Shown here: positions 33,998 to 42,988 of the stretch, piece by piece
Layout of the letters: every line of letters starts with the position of its first letter
Position numbering within the stretch: the stretch's first letter is position 1
DNA from: Kutzneria kofuensis
GTDB taxonomy: Bacteria; Actinomycetota; Actinomycetes; Mycobacteriales; Pseudonocardiaceae
DNA length: 64,000 nt
Direction of reading: 5' to 3'
Assembly: GCF_014203355.1 (NCBI RefSeq)
Contig: NZ_JACHIR010000001.1
Location: forward strand, 6,698,038 to 6,762,037
The notes under the pieces: model-generated
Told to the model about the DNA's origin: nothing
Databases searched by the model: none
What the model saw: only the letters and a program-made list of their open reading frames with translations
Position numbers and translations under genes: made by a program

Positions 33998-36265
33998 ATG
34001 ATGTCCGGCGCCCCTGCCTTCGCGGACACCCTCGTCGATCGCCAGATCGAGGTTGCCCTGCTGCGGGCGGTGTTGGCGGGAGCGTCCGACGGGCGGTCCG
34101 CGGTCGTCACCGTCGAGGGCCCGCCGGGCATCGGCCGGACGGCTCTGGCCGGCTGCGCCGACGCGATGGCCGCCGACGCGGGCATGCGGGTGGTGCACGC
34201 GACCGGCTCGCCCAGCGAGGCGGAGACGCCGCTGGGCGTGGTGGCGCAGCTGATGGCCCCGCTGCTGCCGCCTGACAGTCCACAGTGGAATCGGCTGCGC
34301 AACGGGGCCGGCCCGGCCGCGCTGGGCCAGCTGATCCGGGAGTTCCTCGCCCCCGCGCGGCAACGGCCGCTGCTGGCGATCGTCGATGACGCGCAGTGGG
34401 CCGACCCCGAGTCGTTGCGCTGGCTGCAGGGCGTTGCACGGCGGATGACCGGCACGCGGCTGGTGCTGCTGCTGACCGTGCGCAGCGGCGCCGATCTCGC
34501 CGAGACCGCCATCGCCGCGACTCATCAGCTGCGGCTCGCGCCGCTCGATCCGGCGTCGGTGCGGGCGGTGCTGGACCGGGAATTCCCCGACGGCGTAGGG
34601 GAAACCTTCGCGGAGGTGGCCGCCGAGGCCACCCGTGGCAACCCGGCCGTGCTCCGGGCCGTGCTCGGACGGCTGAGCGCGCAACGGGTTCTGCCCAGCG
34701 ACAAGGCCGTTCCCCAGCTGCGCGAGGCCGTCGCGGAGGCGACCAGCGACCTCGTGTCCCGCACGATCGACGGCCTGCCGGGCGAACTCGTGCTGCTGCT
34801 GCGGGCCATCGCGATCTGCGGCGGCATCCTGGACTTCGACCTCGTCTGCACGGTCGCCGGCCTGCACTCGTTGTCCGCGCCGCGGGCTCGCGCGCTGCTG
34901 CACAACGCCGGCCTGATCACCAGCGGCGGCCGTCCGCTGCTGGCGGCGTGGGTGTCGGCCGACCGGCTGCTGGCCGGAATGCCGGTGGCGCAACGTGAAT
35001 CGATGCACGCGCACGCCGCGCGGCTCGGCCACCTCAGCGCCGCCCCGGACACCGGCGTGGCGAAGATCCTGTTGGGTACCAAGGCAATCGGCGAGCCGTG
35101 GGCGGTGGATGTGCTGCGCCGCGCCGCCGCCTGGCACAACCTGGCCGGCGACACCGCGTCCGCGACCAAGCTGCTCTCCCGGGCCACGCGGGAGACCGGG
35201 GATCCGTTGGCGCACGCCAAGGTGCTGCTGGAGCTGGGCGAGATCGAGCTGCTGGAGAGCGCGGAGGCGGCCGACCGGCACCTCGGCCAGGTCGTCGTCG
35301 CCGACGGCGGTCCGGAGATCGGGCCGCTGCGGGTGCGCGCCGCCGACCTGCTGTTCGCCCGCGGCGCCGGCATGCTGGTGCGGCGGCTGACCGCCGACGC
35401 GTATCGCAGCCACGGAGCGGATCCGGAGTCCATGGACCAACTCGTGGCGCTGCACTGGCTGGCCGAGGACGACGCCTCGAAGCCGATCAGCCTGGACGCG
35501 CCGGCGACGCTCGCGGAGGAGCCGGAGAACCCGGCGCAGGCCGGCGTCGCGGCCTGGCACCTGGCCATGGCCGGCCGCAACATCGAGCTGTGCAAGGTGT
35601 TGGCGCGCAAGGCGATCGCCGCCGACGGGCCGGTCGGTGTGCGCACCTGCGCGGCGTGGGCGCTGGCCGTGGCCGACGAGGTGGACGAGGCCGGCGCCGC
35701 GCTGCGGGCACTGCTGGGAAACCTGCGGCTACCCACCGACCGCGCGCTCGCGGCGTACGCCTGGAGCTCCTACGCGGATCTCTTCGCCCGCAACTTCGAC
35801 CTCGACGCCGCCGAGCGGGCGCTGGCCACCGCGCTGGAGCTGCTGCCGCTGGAGTGCTGGCACCCGCGCGTGTCGCCGAGCCTGGTCGCCGCGCAGGTGC
35901 TGTTGTCGCTGGCCCGCGGCGAACTCGATGCGGCGCAACGGATCGCGCGTGATCACCCGGCGCCGACCGGGCTGCCGGACGGCATGACGTGGCCGCACCT
36001 GCTGTACGCGCACGGCCAGCTGCGGCTGGCCAGCGGCGACCACGGCGAGGCCGCCGCCATGATGCTGGAGTGCGGCCGGCAGCTGCAGGCCAAGACCGCG
36101 GACAACCCGGCGCTGCTGTCGTGGCGGGCTCCCGCGGTGATCGCGTTGCGTGCGCTCGGGCGTACCGAGCAGGCGGAGAACCTGTTGGCAGCCGAGTACC
36201 GGCTGGCCAAGGCGTGGGGAGCCCCGAGCGTGGTGGCCCGCGTCGAGCAGCTGAGGAGGGACTGA
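33998..36265 (+). CDS. LAL-like ATPase 2 without DNA-binding domain and with altered P-loop
   Basis: 755 residues from ATG 33998 (ATG 34001 is equally likely). Same architecture as its neighbours but with two differences. The Walker A motif reads GPPGIGRTAL: the invariant Lys is Arg47. The protein stops at 'VARVEQLRRD' after the TPR-like part, with no LuxR helix-turn-helix. Walker B 'LLAIVDDAQW' is intact. There is no frame break, so it looks like a maintained variant, perhaps a partner subunit for LAL 1 or LAL 3. It starts 10 bp after LAL 1. Confidence 0.85.
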   Translation: MMSGAPAFADTLVDRQIEVALLRAVLAGASDGRSAVVTVEGPPGIGRTALAGCADAMAADAGMRVVHATGSPSEAETPLGVVAQLMAPLLPPDSPQWNRLRNGAGPAALGQLIREFLAPARQRPLLAIVDDAQWADPESLRWLQGVARRMTGTRLVLLLTVRSGADLAETAIAATHQLRLAPLDPASVRAVLDREFPDGVGETFAEVAAEATRGNPAVLRAVLGRLSAQRVLPSDKAVPQLREAVAEATSDLVSRTIDGLPGELVLLLRAIAICGGILDFDLVCTVAGLHSLSAPRARALLHNAGLITSGGRPLLAAWVSADRLLAGMPVAQRESMHAHAARLGHLSAAPDTGVAKILLGTKAIGEPWAVDVLRRAAAWHNLAGDTASATKLLSRATRETGDPLAHAKVLLELGEIELLESAEAADRHLGQVVVADGGPEIGPLRVRAADLLFARGAGMLVRRLTADAYRSHGADPESMDQLVALHWLAEDDASKPISLDAPATLAEEPENPAQAGVAAWHLAMAGRNIELCKVLARKAIAADGPVGVRTCAAWALAVADEVDEAGAALRALLGNLRLPTDRALAAYAWSSYADLFARNFDLDAAERALATALELLPLECWHPRVSPSLVAAQVLLSLARGELDAAQRIARDHPAPTGLPDGMTWPHLLYAHGQLRLASGDHGEAAAMMLECGRQLQAKTADNPALLSWRAPAVIALRALGRTEQAENLLAAEYRLAKAWGAPSVVARVEQLRRD

Positions 36266-36270
36266 CCACC

Positions 36271-39090
36271 GTGCTGTGCGAACGGGAGACCGAGTTCGGC
36301 CTGGTGGCCGAGGCGTTGCAGGCGGCCGCCGACGGCCACGGCTCGCTGATGGTGATCACCGGTCCACTCGGCATCGGCAAGACCGCGCTGCTCGGTGGCC
36401 TGCCCAGTCTCGCCGGCCTGCAGGGCGCGCGGGTGATGCGCGCCAACGGGGCCTTGCTGGAACAGGACTTCGCGTTCGGCCTCGTGCGCCAGCTGCTGGA
36501 ACCCGTGCTCGCGAGCGTCGACCAGCGGCAGCGCGACGAGTGGCTGGCCGGCGCGGCCGAACCCGCCCGGCTGGTGTTCGACGACCTCGCCGGCCCGGAC
36601 GAGACCCAGGAGTGGGAGCACCTGCGCTGGGACGACGGCCGGCCTGACGGCGGTGTCCGGCACACCGTGCTGCACGGCCTGCTCATGCTGCTCACCGCGA
36701 TCAGCCTGCAGCGGCCGGTCCTGGTGGTCGTGGACGACCTGCAGTGGGCCGACCAGCCGTCGCTGCGCTGGCTGGGGTACCTGGCCAAGCGGCTGGGCGG
36801 GGTGCGGGCGACCGTCGTCGTCACGGTTCGGGAGGGCGACCCGCTGTCCGAGCGGCCGCTGGTGCGGGCCGTCACCGACGGGGCCCGCCGCACGCTGCGC
36901 CCCGGACCGCTGTCCCTGGCCAGCACCCGGCTGATGGTCGCCGAGGAGTTCGGCGAGCCCGGCGAGGAGGAGTTCGTCCAGGCCTGCCACGAGGTTTCCG
37001 ACGGCAACCCGATGTTCCTGATGTCGGTGCTGCTGGGCATGGCCGTCTCCGGCTACCGGCCGATCGCCGCCGACGCGCCGATCGCCCGCTCGCTGCTGCC
37101 GTCCCAGCTGCGCGAGCGGCTCACCTCCTGCCTGAGCAGCCAGCCCGCCGGCATCCAGTCGTTCGTCAAGGCGATGGCCGTGCTCGGCGAACAGGCCGAC
37201 GCCGAGCTGCTGGGGCAGCTGTCCGAGCTGGACCCGATCGGCTGCGTCGAGGCGGCCCGGGTGCTGGACCGGATGGGGCTGCTCGCCTGCACCACGCCCG
37301 TGCCGAAGTTCCTGCACATGGCCGTTCAGGATGCCGTCGAGCAGCTGATGAGCGCCGACGACGCCGAGCGGCTGCACCGGCGGGCCGCGGCGCTGCTGCA
37401 CGCCGGCGGCTACCCCGCCGAGCAGGTGGCCGCGCACCTGTTGGTGATCAGCGCGGATCAGGACGACTGGACCATTCTGGTGCTCCGAGCGGCCGCCGAC
37501 ACCGCCTTGTCACGTGGCGCTCCCGAAGTGGCAACCCGCTATTTGCGGCGCGCTTTGCTCGATTGTTCATCAGATGGCTCCGATCGCGCCATGCTGCTCG
37601 TCGAACTGGCCACCGCGGAATGCTGGTTCGATCCGGCCGCGGCCGTGCGACACATTTCCCAGGCCGTTCCGCTACTTAGTTCGACGCGCGAACGAGCCCT
37701 CGCGGTCTCGCGTATCGCACCGCCATTGCTGGGCGTCGCTTCCTCGCCCGTGCTGGACGTGATCGCGCAGGTCGCGGCCGAGCTCGGCGACCCGGACAAG
37801 CTCGCCGGCACCGACCGTGAGCTGGCCCTTTCCCTGGAGGCGCGGCTGCGCTGCACCCAGGCCGACAACCCGGCGCGGCTGGCGATGGCCGTGGAAAGGC
37901 TGCGTGAGCTGGGGGATCACCCGTCGCTGGACACCCGCGGCGAGCGCGAGCTGGCCGCCGTCCTGGTGCACGCCGGCACGCTCAGCGGCGGCCTGCCCGC
38001 GGCTCAGGCCGTGCCGCTGGCCCGGCGCATCGTCGAGCACGAGCCCGCGGTGGCCAGCCACGCGCACGCGGCCGTGCCGCTGGTGGTCACCACGCTGGTC
38101 GCCGGCGACTGCGACGACGTCGCCGGACCGTGGCTCGACCTGGCCCTGCGGCAGGCCCGCCGGCAGAACGCCGTCGTGCCCCAGGCGATCATCACCACCC
38201 ACCAGTCCATGATCCTCATGCGCGCCCGCATGCTGTCCCAGGCCCGCGGCGCGGCCGCCGAGGGGCTCGCGCTGGCCGACGCCGACTGGCTGCGGACCGT
38301 CTCCGCGCCGACCAAGGCGCTGGCCATGGTGGCCATCGAGACCGACTCCGTCGACCTGGCCGAGCGGCTGCTGGCCAAGTGCACCGAGCACGGCGAGGCG
38401 CTGCCCAGCCTGTGGCCGCTGCACATGGTCCGGGCCTGGCTCGCCGCTCGCGACGGGCGGCTCGGGCAGGCCCTGAACCACCTCTACGACCTGGGCCGGC
38501 GCACCGAGCGCATCGGCTGGCGCAACCCGGCCATCGTGCCGTGGCGCAGCTGGGCCGCCGGCCTGCACCACCAGCTCGGCGAGCAGGCCGACGCCGTCGA
38601 ACTCGTCCGTACCGAGCACGAGATGGCCCGGGAATGGGGTTCGGCCACGGCGATGGGCCGGGCGCTGCGGGTGTGGGGCACCATCACCGAGGGGCCCAAG
38701 GGCACGCAACTTCTTCGCGACGCAATTACAACGTTGGACAACAGCGCGCACCAGCTCGAACTGGCCCGCGCGCAGGCCGCCCTCGGCGCCCGTCTCGGTG
38801 GCGCTGAGGGCGACGTGTACCTGAGGCAGGCCGGCGCCGTGGAGTCCACCCCCTGGCTACCCGTACGGTCCACCGCCCCCACCCGTACCACCGCCACTCG
38901 GACCCAGCTGACCAAGACCGAACGCAAGGTCGCGATGCTCGCCGCGGCCGGCCGAACCAACGGGGAGATAGCCGATGAGCTGGGAGTTTCCTCACGGGCG
39001 GTGGAGAAGCACCTCACCAACTCCTACCGCAAGCTGGCCGTGCCCGGCCGGGCCGGGCTCGTCGCGGCCATGCTCGCGCAGGCCGACTGA
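36271..39090 (+). CDS. LAL-type LuxR-family ATPase regulator 3
   Basis: 939 residues from GTG 36271 with GAGGAGGG (36253-36260). Seen: Walker A 'GPLGIGKTALL', Walker B 'VLVVVDDLQWAD', long helical repeats and an intact LuxR domain at the end ('LTKTERKVAMLAAAGRTNGEI', 'SSRAVEKHLTNSYRKL'). Starts five bases after LAL 2, so the three LAL genes are one transcription unit. Arrangement resembles NysRI-RIII or AmphRI-RIII of polyene clusters. Confidence 0.9.
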   Translation: MLCERETEFGLVAEALQAAADGHGSLMVITGPLGIGKTALLGGLPSLAGLQGARVMRANGALLEQDFAFGLVRQLLEPVLASVDQRQRDEWLAGAAEPARLVFDDLAGPDETQEWEHLRWDDGRPDGGVRHTVLHGLLMLLTAISLQRPVLVVVDDLQWADQPSLRWLGYLAKRLGGVRATVVVTVREGDPLSERPLVRAVTDGARRTLRPGPLSLASTRLMVAEEFGEPGEEEFVQACHEVSDGNPMFLMSVLLGMAVSGYRPIAADAPIARSLLPSQLRERLTSCLSSQPAGIQSFVKAMAVLGEQADAELLGQLSELDPIGCVEAARVLDRMGLLACTTPVPKFLHMAVQDAVEQLMSADDAERLHRRAAALLHAGGYPAEQVAAHLLVISADQDDWTILVLRAAADTALSRGAPEVATRYLRRALLDCSSDGSDRAMLLVELATAECWFDPAAAVRHISQAVPLLSSTRERALAVSRIAPPLLGVASSPVLDVIAQVAAELGDPDKLAGTDRELALSLEARLRCTQADNPARLAMAVERLRELGDHPSLDTRGERELAAVLVHAGTLSGGLPAAQAVPLARRIVEHEPAVASHAHAAVPLVVTTLVAGDCDDVAGPWLDLALRQARRQNAVVPQAIITTHQSMILMRARMLSQARGAAAEGLALADADWLRTVSAPTKALAMVAIETDSVDLAERLLAKCTEHGEALPSLWPLHMVRAWLAARDGRLGQALNHLYDLGRRTERIGWRNPAIVPWRSWAAGLHHQLGEQADAVELVRTEHEMAREWGSATAMGRALRVWGTITEGPKGTQLLRDAITTLDNSAHQLELARAQAALGARLGGAEGDVYLRQAGAVESTPWLPVRSTAPTRTTATRTQLTKTERKVAMLAAAGRTNGEIADELGVSSRAVEKHLTNSYRKLAVPGRAGLVAAMLAQAD

Positions 39091-39181
39091 CATCGTTGTC
39101 AGACCGGGTGCGGGGGACCGAACCGCACCTACCGCACCCCTGCCGCACCACCGAACCAAGAGAGTTCGGCGACCACAGTGT

Positions 39182-39201
39182 TAGTGCCCACTAGTGCCCA
39201 C
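39182..39201. repeat. Tandem 10-bp direct repeat upstream of the PAS-LuxR gene
   Basis: TAGTGCCCAC occurs twice without a gap (39182-39191 and 39192-39201) about 100 bp before the PAS-LuxR start. One-turn spacing would place both on the same DNA face. Just upstream, ACCGCACC recurs at 39122-39129 and 39131-39138. Candidate activator site; binding partner unknown. Confidence 0.45.
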
Positions 39202-39299
39202 GCCGTAGACGTCGGCGACAAGGCCTTCATACGATCGTTCCGTACTCGAAAGACGGCTTATCCGCCTTGTCATCAACGTCAAGACAACCGGGGGTCCTC

Positions 39300-39992
39300 G
39301 TGTCCGAGTCCTACAGTCGGCCACTGAGCGTGGTCACCGAACTCGCCGACCGGCGAATGGTTGCCGACCAGTCCGACGACCTTTTCCGATCGCTTTTCGA
39401 GCGGTCCGGAGTTTGCATCGCCGCCCTCGATCCCGCGTATCGGGTGCTGGAGGCGAACGCCGACCTGTTCCACCTGCTCGACCGGTCCGCCCCCGAGGTG
39501 ACCGGCCGCGAGTTCACCGACCTGCTGCACCCCGGGGTCCGCGCCGGCCTGCGCCGCCAGTTCGCCAAGCTGGCCGAGGGCAAGCGCGGCCGCTTCACCG
39601 AGCACGTCGTCGCGATGCGCCCCGACGGCACCGTCGTCGCCGGCAACCTCACCGCGGTCGCCGTGCGGGCCAACAACCGGGTCGCCGCCAGCATCCTGAT
39701 CCTGATCACGCCGAGCAACCCGGCCAAGTCCGGCCGCGTCGTCGTCGACCAGAGCAAGGTCCTCACCGACGTGGACGCCCGCATCCTCGAGGGTGTCGCC
39801 GCCGGCGTCTCCACCGTGCAGATGGCCTCGCAGCTGTACCTGAGCCGGCAGGGCGTCGAGTACCACGTGAGCGCCATGCTGCGGAAGCTCAAGGCCCCCA
39901 ACCGGCCCGCCCTGGTGTCCAAGGCCTACGCGCTGGGCATCCTCAGCGTCGCCACCTGGCCGCCGCGCGTGCTCCCGGACTACGTGAAGTGA
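39300..39992 (+). CDS. PAS-LuxR cluster regulator (PimM/NysRIV type)
   Basis: 230 residues from GTG 39300. Seen: an N-terminal PAS domain (~25-135, 'LDPAYRVLEANADLFHLLDRS' segment) and a C-terminal LuxR helix-turn-helix ('DARILEGVAAGVSTVQMASQL', 'LSRQGVEYHVSAMLRKL') ending in 'PPRVLPDYVK', the hallmark end of PimM, NysRIV and PteF. These activate polyene macrolide genes through a CTVGGGAWWTCCCBAG-type operator. GTGA overlap couples it to the next gene. Confidence 0.92.
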   Translation: MSESYSRPLSVVTELADRRMVADQSDDLFRSLFERSGVCIAALDPAYRVLEANADLFHLLDRSAPEVTGREFTDLLHPGVRAGLRRQFAKLAEGKRGRFTEHVVAMRPDGTVVAGNLTAVAVRANNRVAASILILITPSNPAKSGRVVVDQSKVLTDVDARILEGVAAGVSTVQMASQLYLSRQGVEYHVSAMLRKLKAPNRPALVSKAYALGILSVATWPPRVLPDYVK

Positions 39993-40636
39993 TCACGCCT
40001 CGCGACCACGACCTGTTCGCGGCCGCGACGCGTGCGTTCGACCGGCTCGACCCGGTGATCGGCCGCTACGGCCGGCCGGGACGGGCGCTGGACGTGCGAA
40101 TCGCCAACAGCCTGCCCCGAAGGCTTCAGGTGATCCGGATGCGTGACCAGCACTACCGTGACGCGCTCGCGGGACTGGGTGTCCCGGTGTGGGACTCCTA
40201 CGACGAGGACGCGGTGCAGCTGGTGTGCACCGAGGACGACCGGCCGGTCGGCAGCCTGCGGCTGACCGCGAACACCGAGCACGGCGGGGACCTGCACGAT
40301 GATTTCGACGGCGTGGAGTCCATTGTGGAGCCCGGGCGGTTCGCGGTGGTCGGGCGGGCGCTGGTGGTGCCGGAGCTTCGATCCTGTGGGGTGTTGACGG
40401 CCGTGGTGCACGCGGCGTGCCGATGGTGGCTTCGGCACGGCGGGAGCACCCGGCTGGTGGTGACCTGCCTGTCGGCGACGGTGCCGACGGCGGTTGCCTT
40501 CGGCGGGCGGGTGCTCACCGAACCGTTGCCGCTGGGGCCTCGCAAGGTTCCCGTGGTGCTGGTCGAGGTGGACGCCCGGCGGGCCGTGGACAACGGCTGT
40601 CGGTGGCTGGGCCAGCACGGGTGGTCGGTGGCGTGA
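39989..40636 (+). CDS. GNAT/acyl-homoserine-lactone-synthase-like acyltransferase, uncertain
   Basis: 215 residues from GTG 39989, overlapping the PAS-LuxR stop. Seen: 'IRMRDQHYRDALAGLG', a strand 'VQLVCTEDDRPVGSLRLT', 'VGRALVVPELRSCGVLTAVVHAAC' and 'VVTCLSATVPTAVAFGG', an order of elements like the autoinducer-synthase/N-acyl-amino-acid-synthase branch of GNAT folds. The acyl donor and acceptor are unknown. Its coupling to the regulator and to the P450 suggests either a signal-forming or tailoring role. Confidence 0.5.
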   Translation: MITPRDHDLFAAATRAFDRLDPVIGRYGRPGRALDVRIANSLPRRLQVIRMRDQHYRDALAGLGVPVWDSYDEDAVQLVCTEDDRPVGSLRLTANTEHGGDLHDDFDGVESIVEPGRFAVVGRALVVPELRSCGVLTAVVHAACRWWLRHGGSTRLVVTCLSATVPTAVAFGGRVLTEPLPLGPRKVPVVLVEVDARRAVDNGCRWLGQHGWSVA

Positions 40637-41694
40637 GGCGGGTCCTGACGCCGACGGGCCACCCGGCCTGGCTGGCGACCAGCTACGCGGACGTGCGGCT
40701 GGTGCTGTCCGATCCCCGGTTCGGCAAGGCGCCGCTGACCGCCGGGACCGCCACCACCCGGTCCGGGCGGTTGCTGCCCGGACTGCTGTTCACCACCGAT
40801 CCGCCCGAGCACACCCGCATTCGTGACCAGCTGCTGGCGGCGATGCGCCTGTGCCCCAGCGGTTTGCTGCGGGACCGCCTTGTTGCCGAGGCGGATTCGT
40901 TGCTCGGGGCGGTTTCGGGTGACCTCGTCGGTTCGTACGCCGCGCCGCTGGCCATGTGGACCATCGGCACCTGGCTGGGCATTCCGGTCGAGGGTTACTC
41001 GCGTTGCGCCGAGTGGTCGTCCATCGTGCTGTCCCTGAACCGCTTTCCCGGCGCTGTCGTCGAGGATGCGCAGTGCGCTTTGATCGACTACCTGGCCGGC
41101 TTGGCCGCTTCTCGGGTGTCGTCGCCGTCGTCGGACCTGCTGACCGCCTTGACCGTGACGGCATCCGAGCCGGCCCCGTTGGCCGCGACCGTGCTGGCCA
41201 CCGGGTACGAGACCCTGGTCGCCGGCATCGCCAACGCCGCCCTGACGTTGCTCACCGAGGGCCCTGGTTTCGCTGCTTGGCCCACCTCCCGAGTCGATGT
41301 CCGCCGCCTCGTCGACGAACTCCTCCGCTTCGCGCCGCTCGGCGGCACCATGCGTTCCCGGTGCGCCTTGGAGGACGTTCCGGTCGGTTCCGTGGTCGTG
41401 GGCAAGGGCGAAGTCGTGCTCGCCGCCACCGGCCCCGCCAACCGCGACCCCGTTCGCTTCGCCGACGCCGACAAGTTCTGCCCGGCGCGCAAGGACAACC
41501 GGCACATGGCTTTCGGTGTGGGGGAGCGGTTCTGCGCCGGCTCCCAGCTGGCGGTGATGGTGTTGACCGTCGCCCTGGAACGCATCGCCCTGCGGTATCC
41601 GGCGACCCGGCTGGCGGTCGACCCTTCGGAGCTGGTCGTCCTCCCCGGCGCGGCGGAACCCCGGCCGGAAACCCTGCCCGTGCACTGGCGTTGA
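40633..41694 (+). CDS. Cytochrome P450, N-terminally short
   Basis: 353 residues from GTG 40633, overlapping the previous stop. Seen: I-helix 'ATGYETLVAG', K-helix ExxR 'ELLRF', heme loop 'FGVGERFCAGSQLA' with Cys301. Typical actinobacterial P450s have ~400 residues; this one starts directly at 'TPTGHPAWLATSYADVRLVL' and lacks the A-helix region. Likely a polyketide-tailoring hydroxylase or epoxidase that needs ferredoxin; none is encoded nearby. The missing N-terminus may affect substrate access. Confidence 0.88.
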   Translation: MRRVLTPTGHPAWLATSYADVRLVLSDPRFGKAPLTAGTATTRSGRLLPGLLFTTDPPEHTRIRDQLLAAMRLCPSGLLRDRLVAEADSLLGAVSGDLVGSYAAPLAMWTIGTWLGIPVEGYSRCAEWSSIVLSLNRFPGAVVEDAQCALIDYLAGLAASRVSSPSSDLLTALTVTASEPAPLAATVLATGYETLVAGIANAALTLLTEGPGFAAWPTSRVDVRRLVDELLRFAPLGGTMRSRCALEDVPVGSVVVGKGEVVLAATGPANRDPVRFADADKFCPARKDNRHMAFGVGERFCAGSQLAVMVLTVALERIALRYPATRLAVDPSELVVLPGAAEPRPETLPVHWR

Positions 41695-41702
41695 CTCCGG
41701 GG

Positions 41703-42845
41703 TCAGCGGCGGACGGCGAGGATCTGGTGGACACTCATCTTGTCGTCGGCGAAGGCGAGGGCGTTGTCGGCGAGTTGGAGACGCCAGATGCGAGCCCGGG
41801 AGGCGCCGACGCGGGTGACGACGTCGTCCCAGTTGAGGTCGAGGGCATGCCGCCAGGCGTCGATGGTGCGGACGTAGTGCTCCCGCATGGACATGACGTC
41901 CTTGATCTCCAGGCCGGCGTCGCGGAGCTGGCCGAGGGTGTGCTCGACGGGCCGGGTGGCCATGGCGGGCGTGAGGTACGAGCCGGTGAACATGCCGCCG
42001 CCGGAGGTCTGCTGCATCAGCAACTGCCCGCCGGGCCGCAGCAGTCGGCGCAAGGTGGCGCAGTAGGACGGGTAGTCGTGGGCGCTGACGTGTTCCCCGG
42101 TCTCGATGGAGGCGACGGCGTCGAAGGGCTCGCCATCGATGTCACGAGGGTCGACCCGTTGCACGGTGACGGAGTCCGAGAGACCCCGCTCGGCGGCGCG
42201 GGCCCGGACGAACTCGCACTGGGTGGCGGAGACGGTGACACCGGTGGCGGCGACACCGTGGTTCTCGGCGGCGTGCAGCACGAGGGAGCCCCAGCCGCAC
42301 CCGACGTCGAGCAACCGCATTCCCTTGGCCAGTCCCAGTTTCCGGCACACGAGGTCGAGCTTGTCGTGCTGGGCGTCGGACAGGTGGTACTCGGGGCCGT
42401 CGGACGTCCAGTACCCGCAGGAACGGGCCATCGTGTCGTCCAAGATGGACGGCGGAAAGTCCACTGTCGGTTGCGAGGCGTCGACGGGCGCCCGCCGGCC
42501 GCCGATGCCGGTCCGGGCGAGCAACCCGATCAACCGGGGCCAGTGCGCGGGCCGCGGCGGGCCCTGCGCGCGGACGTGCGCGACGAGCTCCCGGCAGTGC
42601 CGCAGCCCGACGGCGAAGTCCCCGTCGATGTCGAGATGACCGGTCACATACGCCGTGACCAGCCCGGACCGCCCCGGCCGCAGCAGCAGCTGCCGCACGG
42701 CGCGCGGCGACCGCAGCACGGCCACCGGCCCCTCCGGCGTGCCGGCCCGGCTGCCGTCCCACGCCCGCATGCCGATCGGGAAGCGCAGGCCGTACACGGT
42801 CTCGATCGCCGTCACGACCTGCACGGCGACTCCCGGATTCGGCAT
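41703..42845 (-). CDS. Cyclopropane-fatty-acid-synthase-like SAM methyltransferase
   Basis: 380 residues from ATG 42845 (CTGGAGC upstream); the longer frame to 43070 is unsupported. Seen: CFA-type N-terminal domain, the 'SCGYW' segment (~142-146), SAM motif 'LLDVGCGWGSLVLHAAENHG' (~178-197) and C-terminal 'REHYVRTIDAWRHAL' of the Cfa/mycolic-acid synthase family. Methylates or cyclopropanates unsaturated acyl chains of membrane lipids. Convergent with the P450, eight bases between stops. Confidence 0.88.
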   Translation of the reverse strand: MPNPGVAVQVVTAIETVYGLRFPIGMRAWDGSRAGTPEGPVAVLRSPRAVRQLLLRPGRSGLVTAYVTGHLDIDGDFAVGLRHCRELVAHVRAQGPPRPAHWPRLIGLLARTGIGGRRAPVDASQPTVDFPPSILDDTMARSCGYWTSDGPEYHLSDAQHDKLDLVCRKLGLAKGMRLLDVGCGWGSLVLHAAENHGVAATGVTVSATQCEFVRARAAERGLSDSVTVQRVDPRDIDGEPFDAVASIETGEHVSAHDYPSYCATLRRLLRPGGQLLMQQTSGGGMFTGSYLTPAMATRPVEHTLGQLRDAGLEIKDVMSMREHYVRTIDAWRHALDLNWDDVVTRVGASRARIWRLQLADNALAFADDKMSVHQILAVRR

Positions 42846-42988
42846 CGGCTGCTCCAGGCTCGGGGGCGCAACAGTGGTCCTATCGCACGACACCCCGGGA
42901 ACGTGACGTGTAACCCTTTCGGGCTCAACCGCGCTAATCCCCGTGTGCCGGCGGCCTCGCCGGCCGTCGACGTCGACGGGAGTGACCA

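Noticed and set aside
41692-41705. TGACTCCGGGGTCA between P450 and the methyltransferase as a terminator
   Set aside because: Only a four- to five-base stem without a T-tract; too weak to call.
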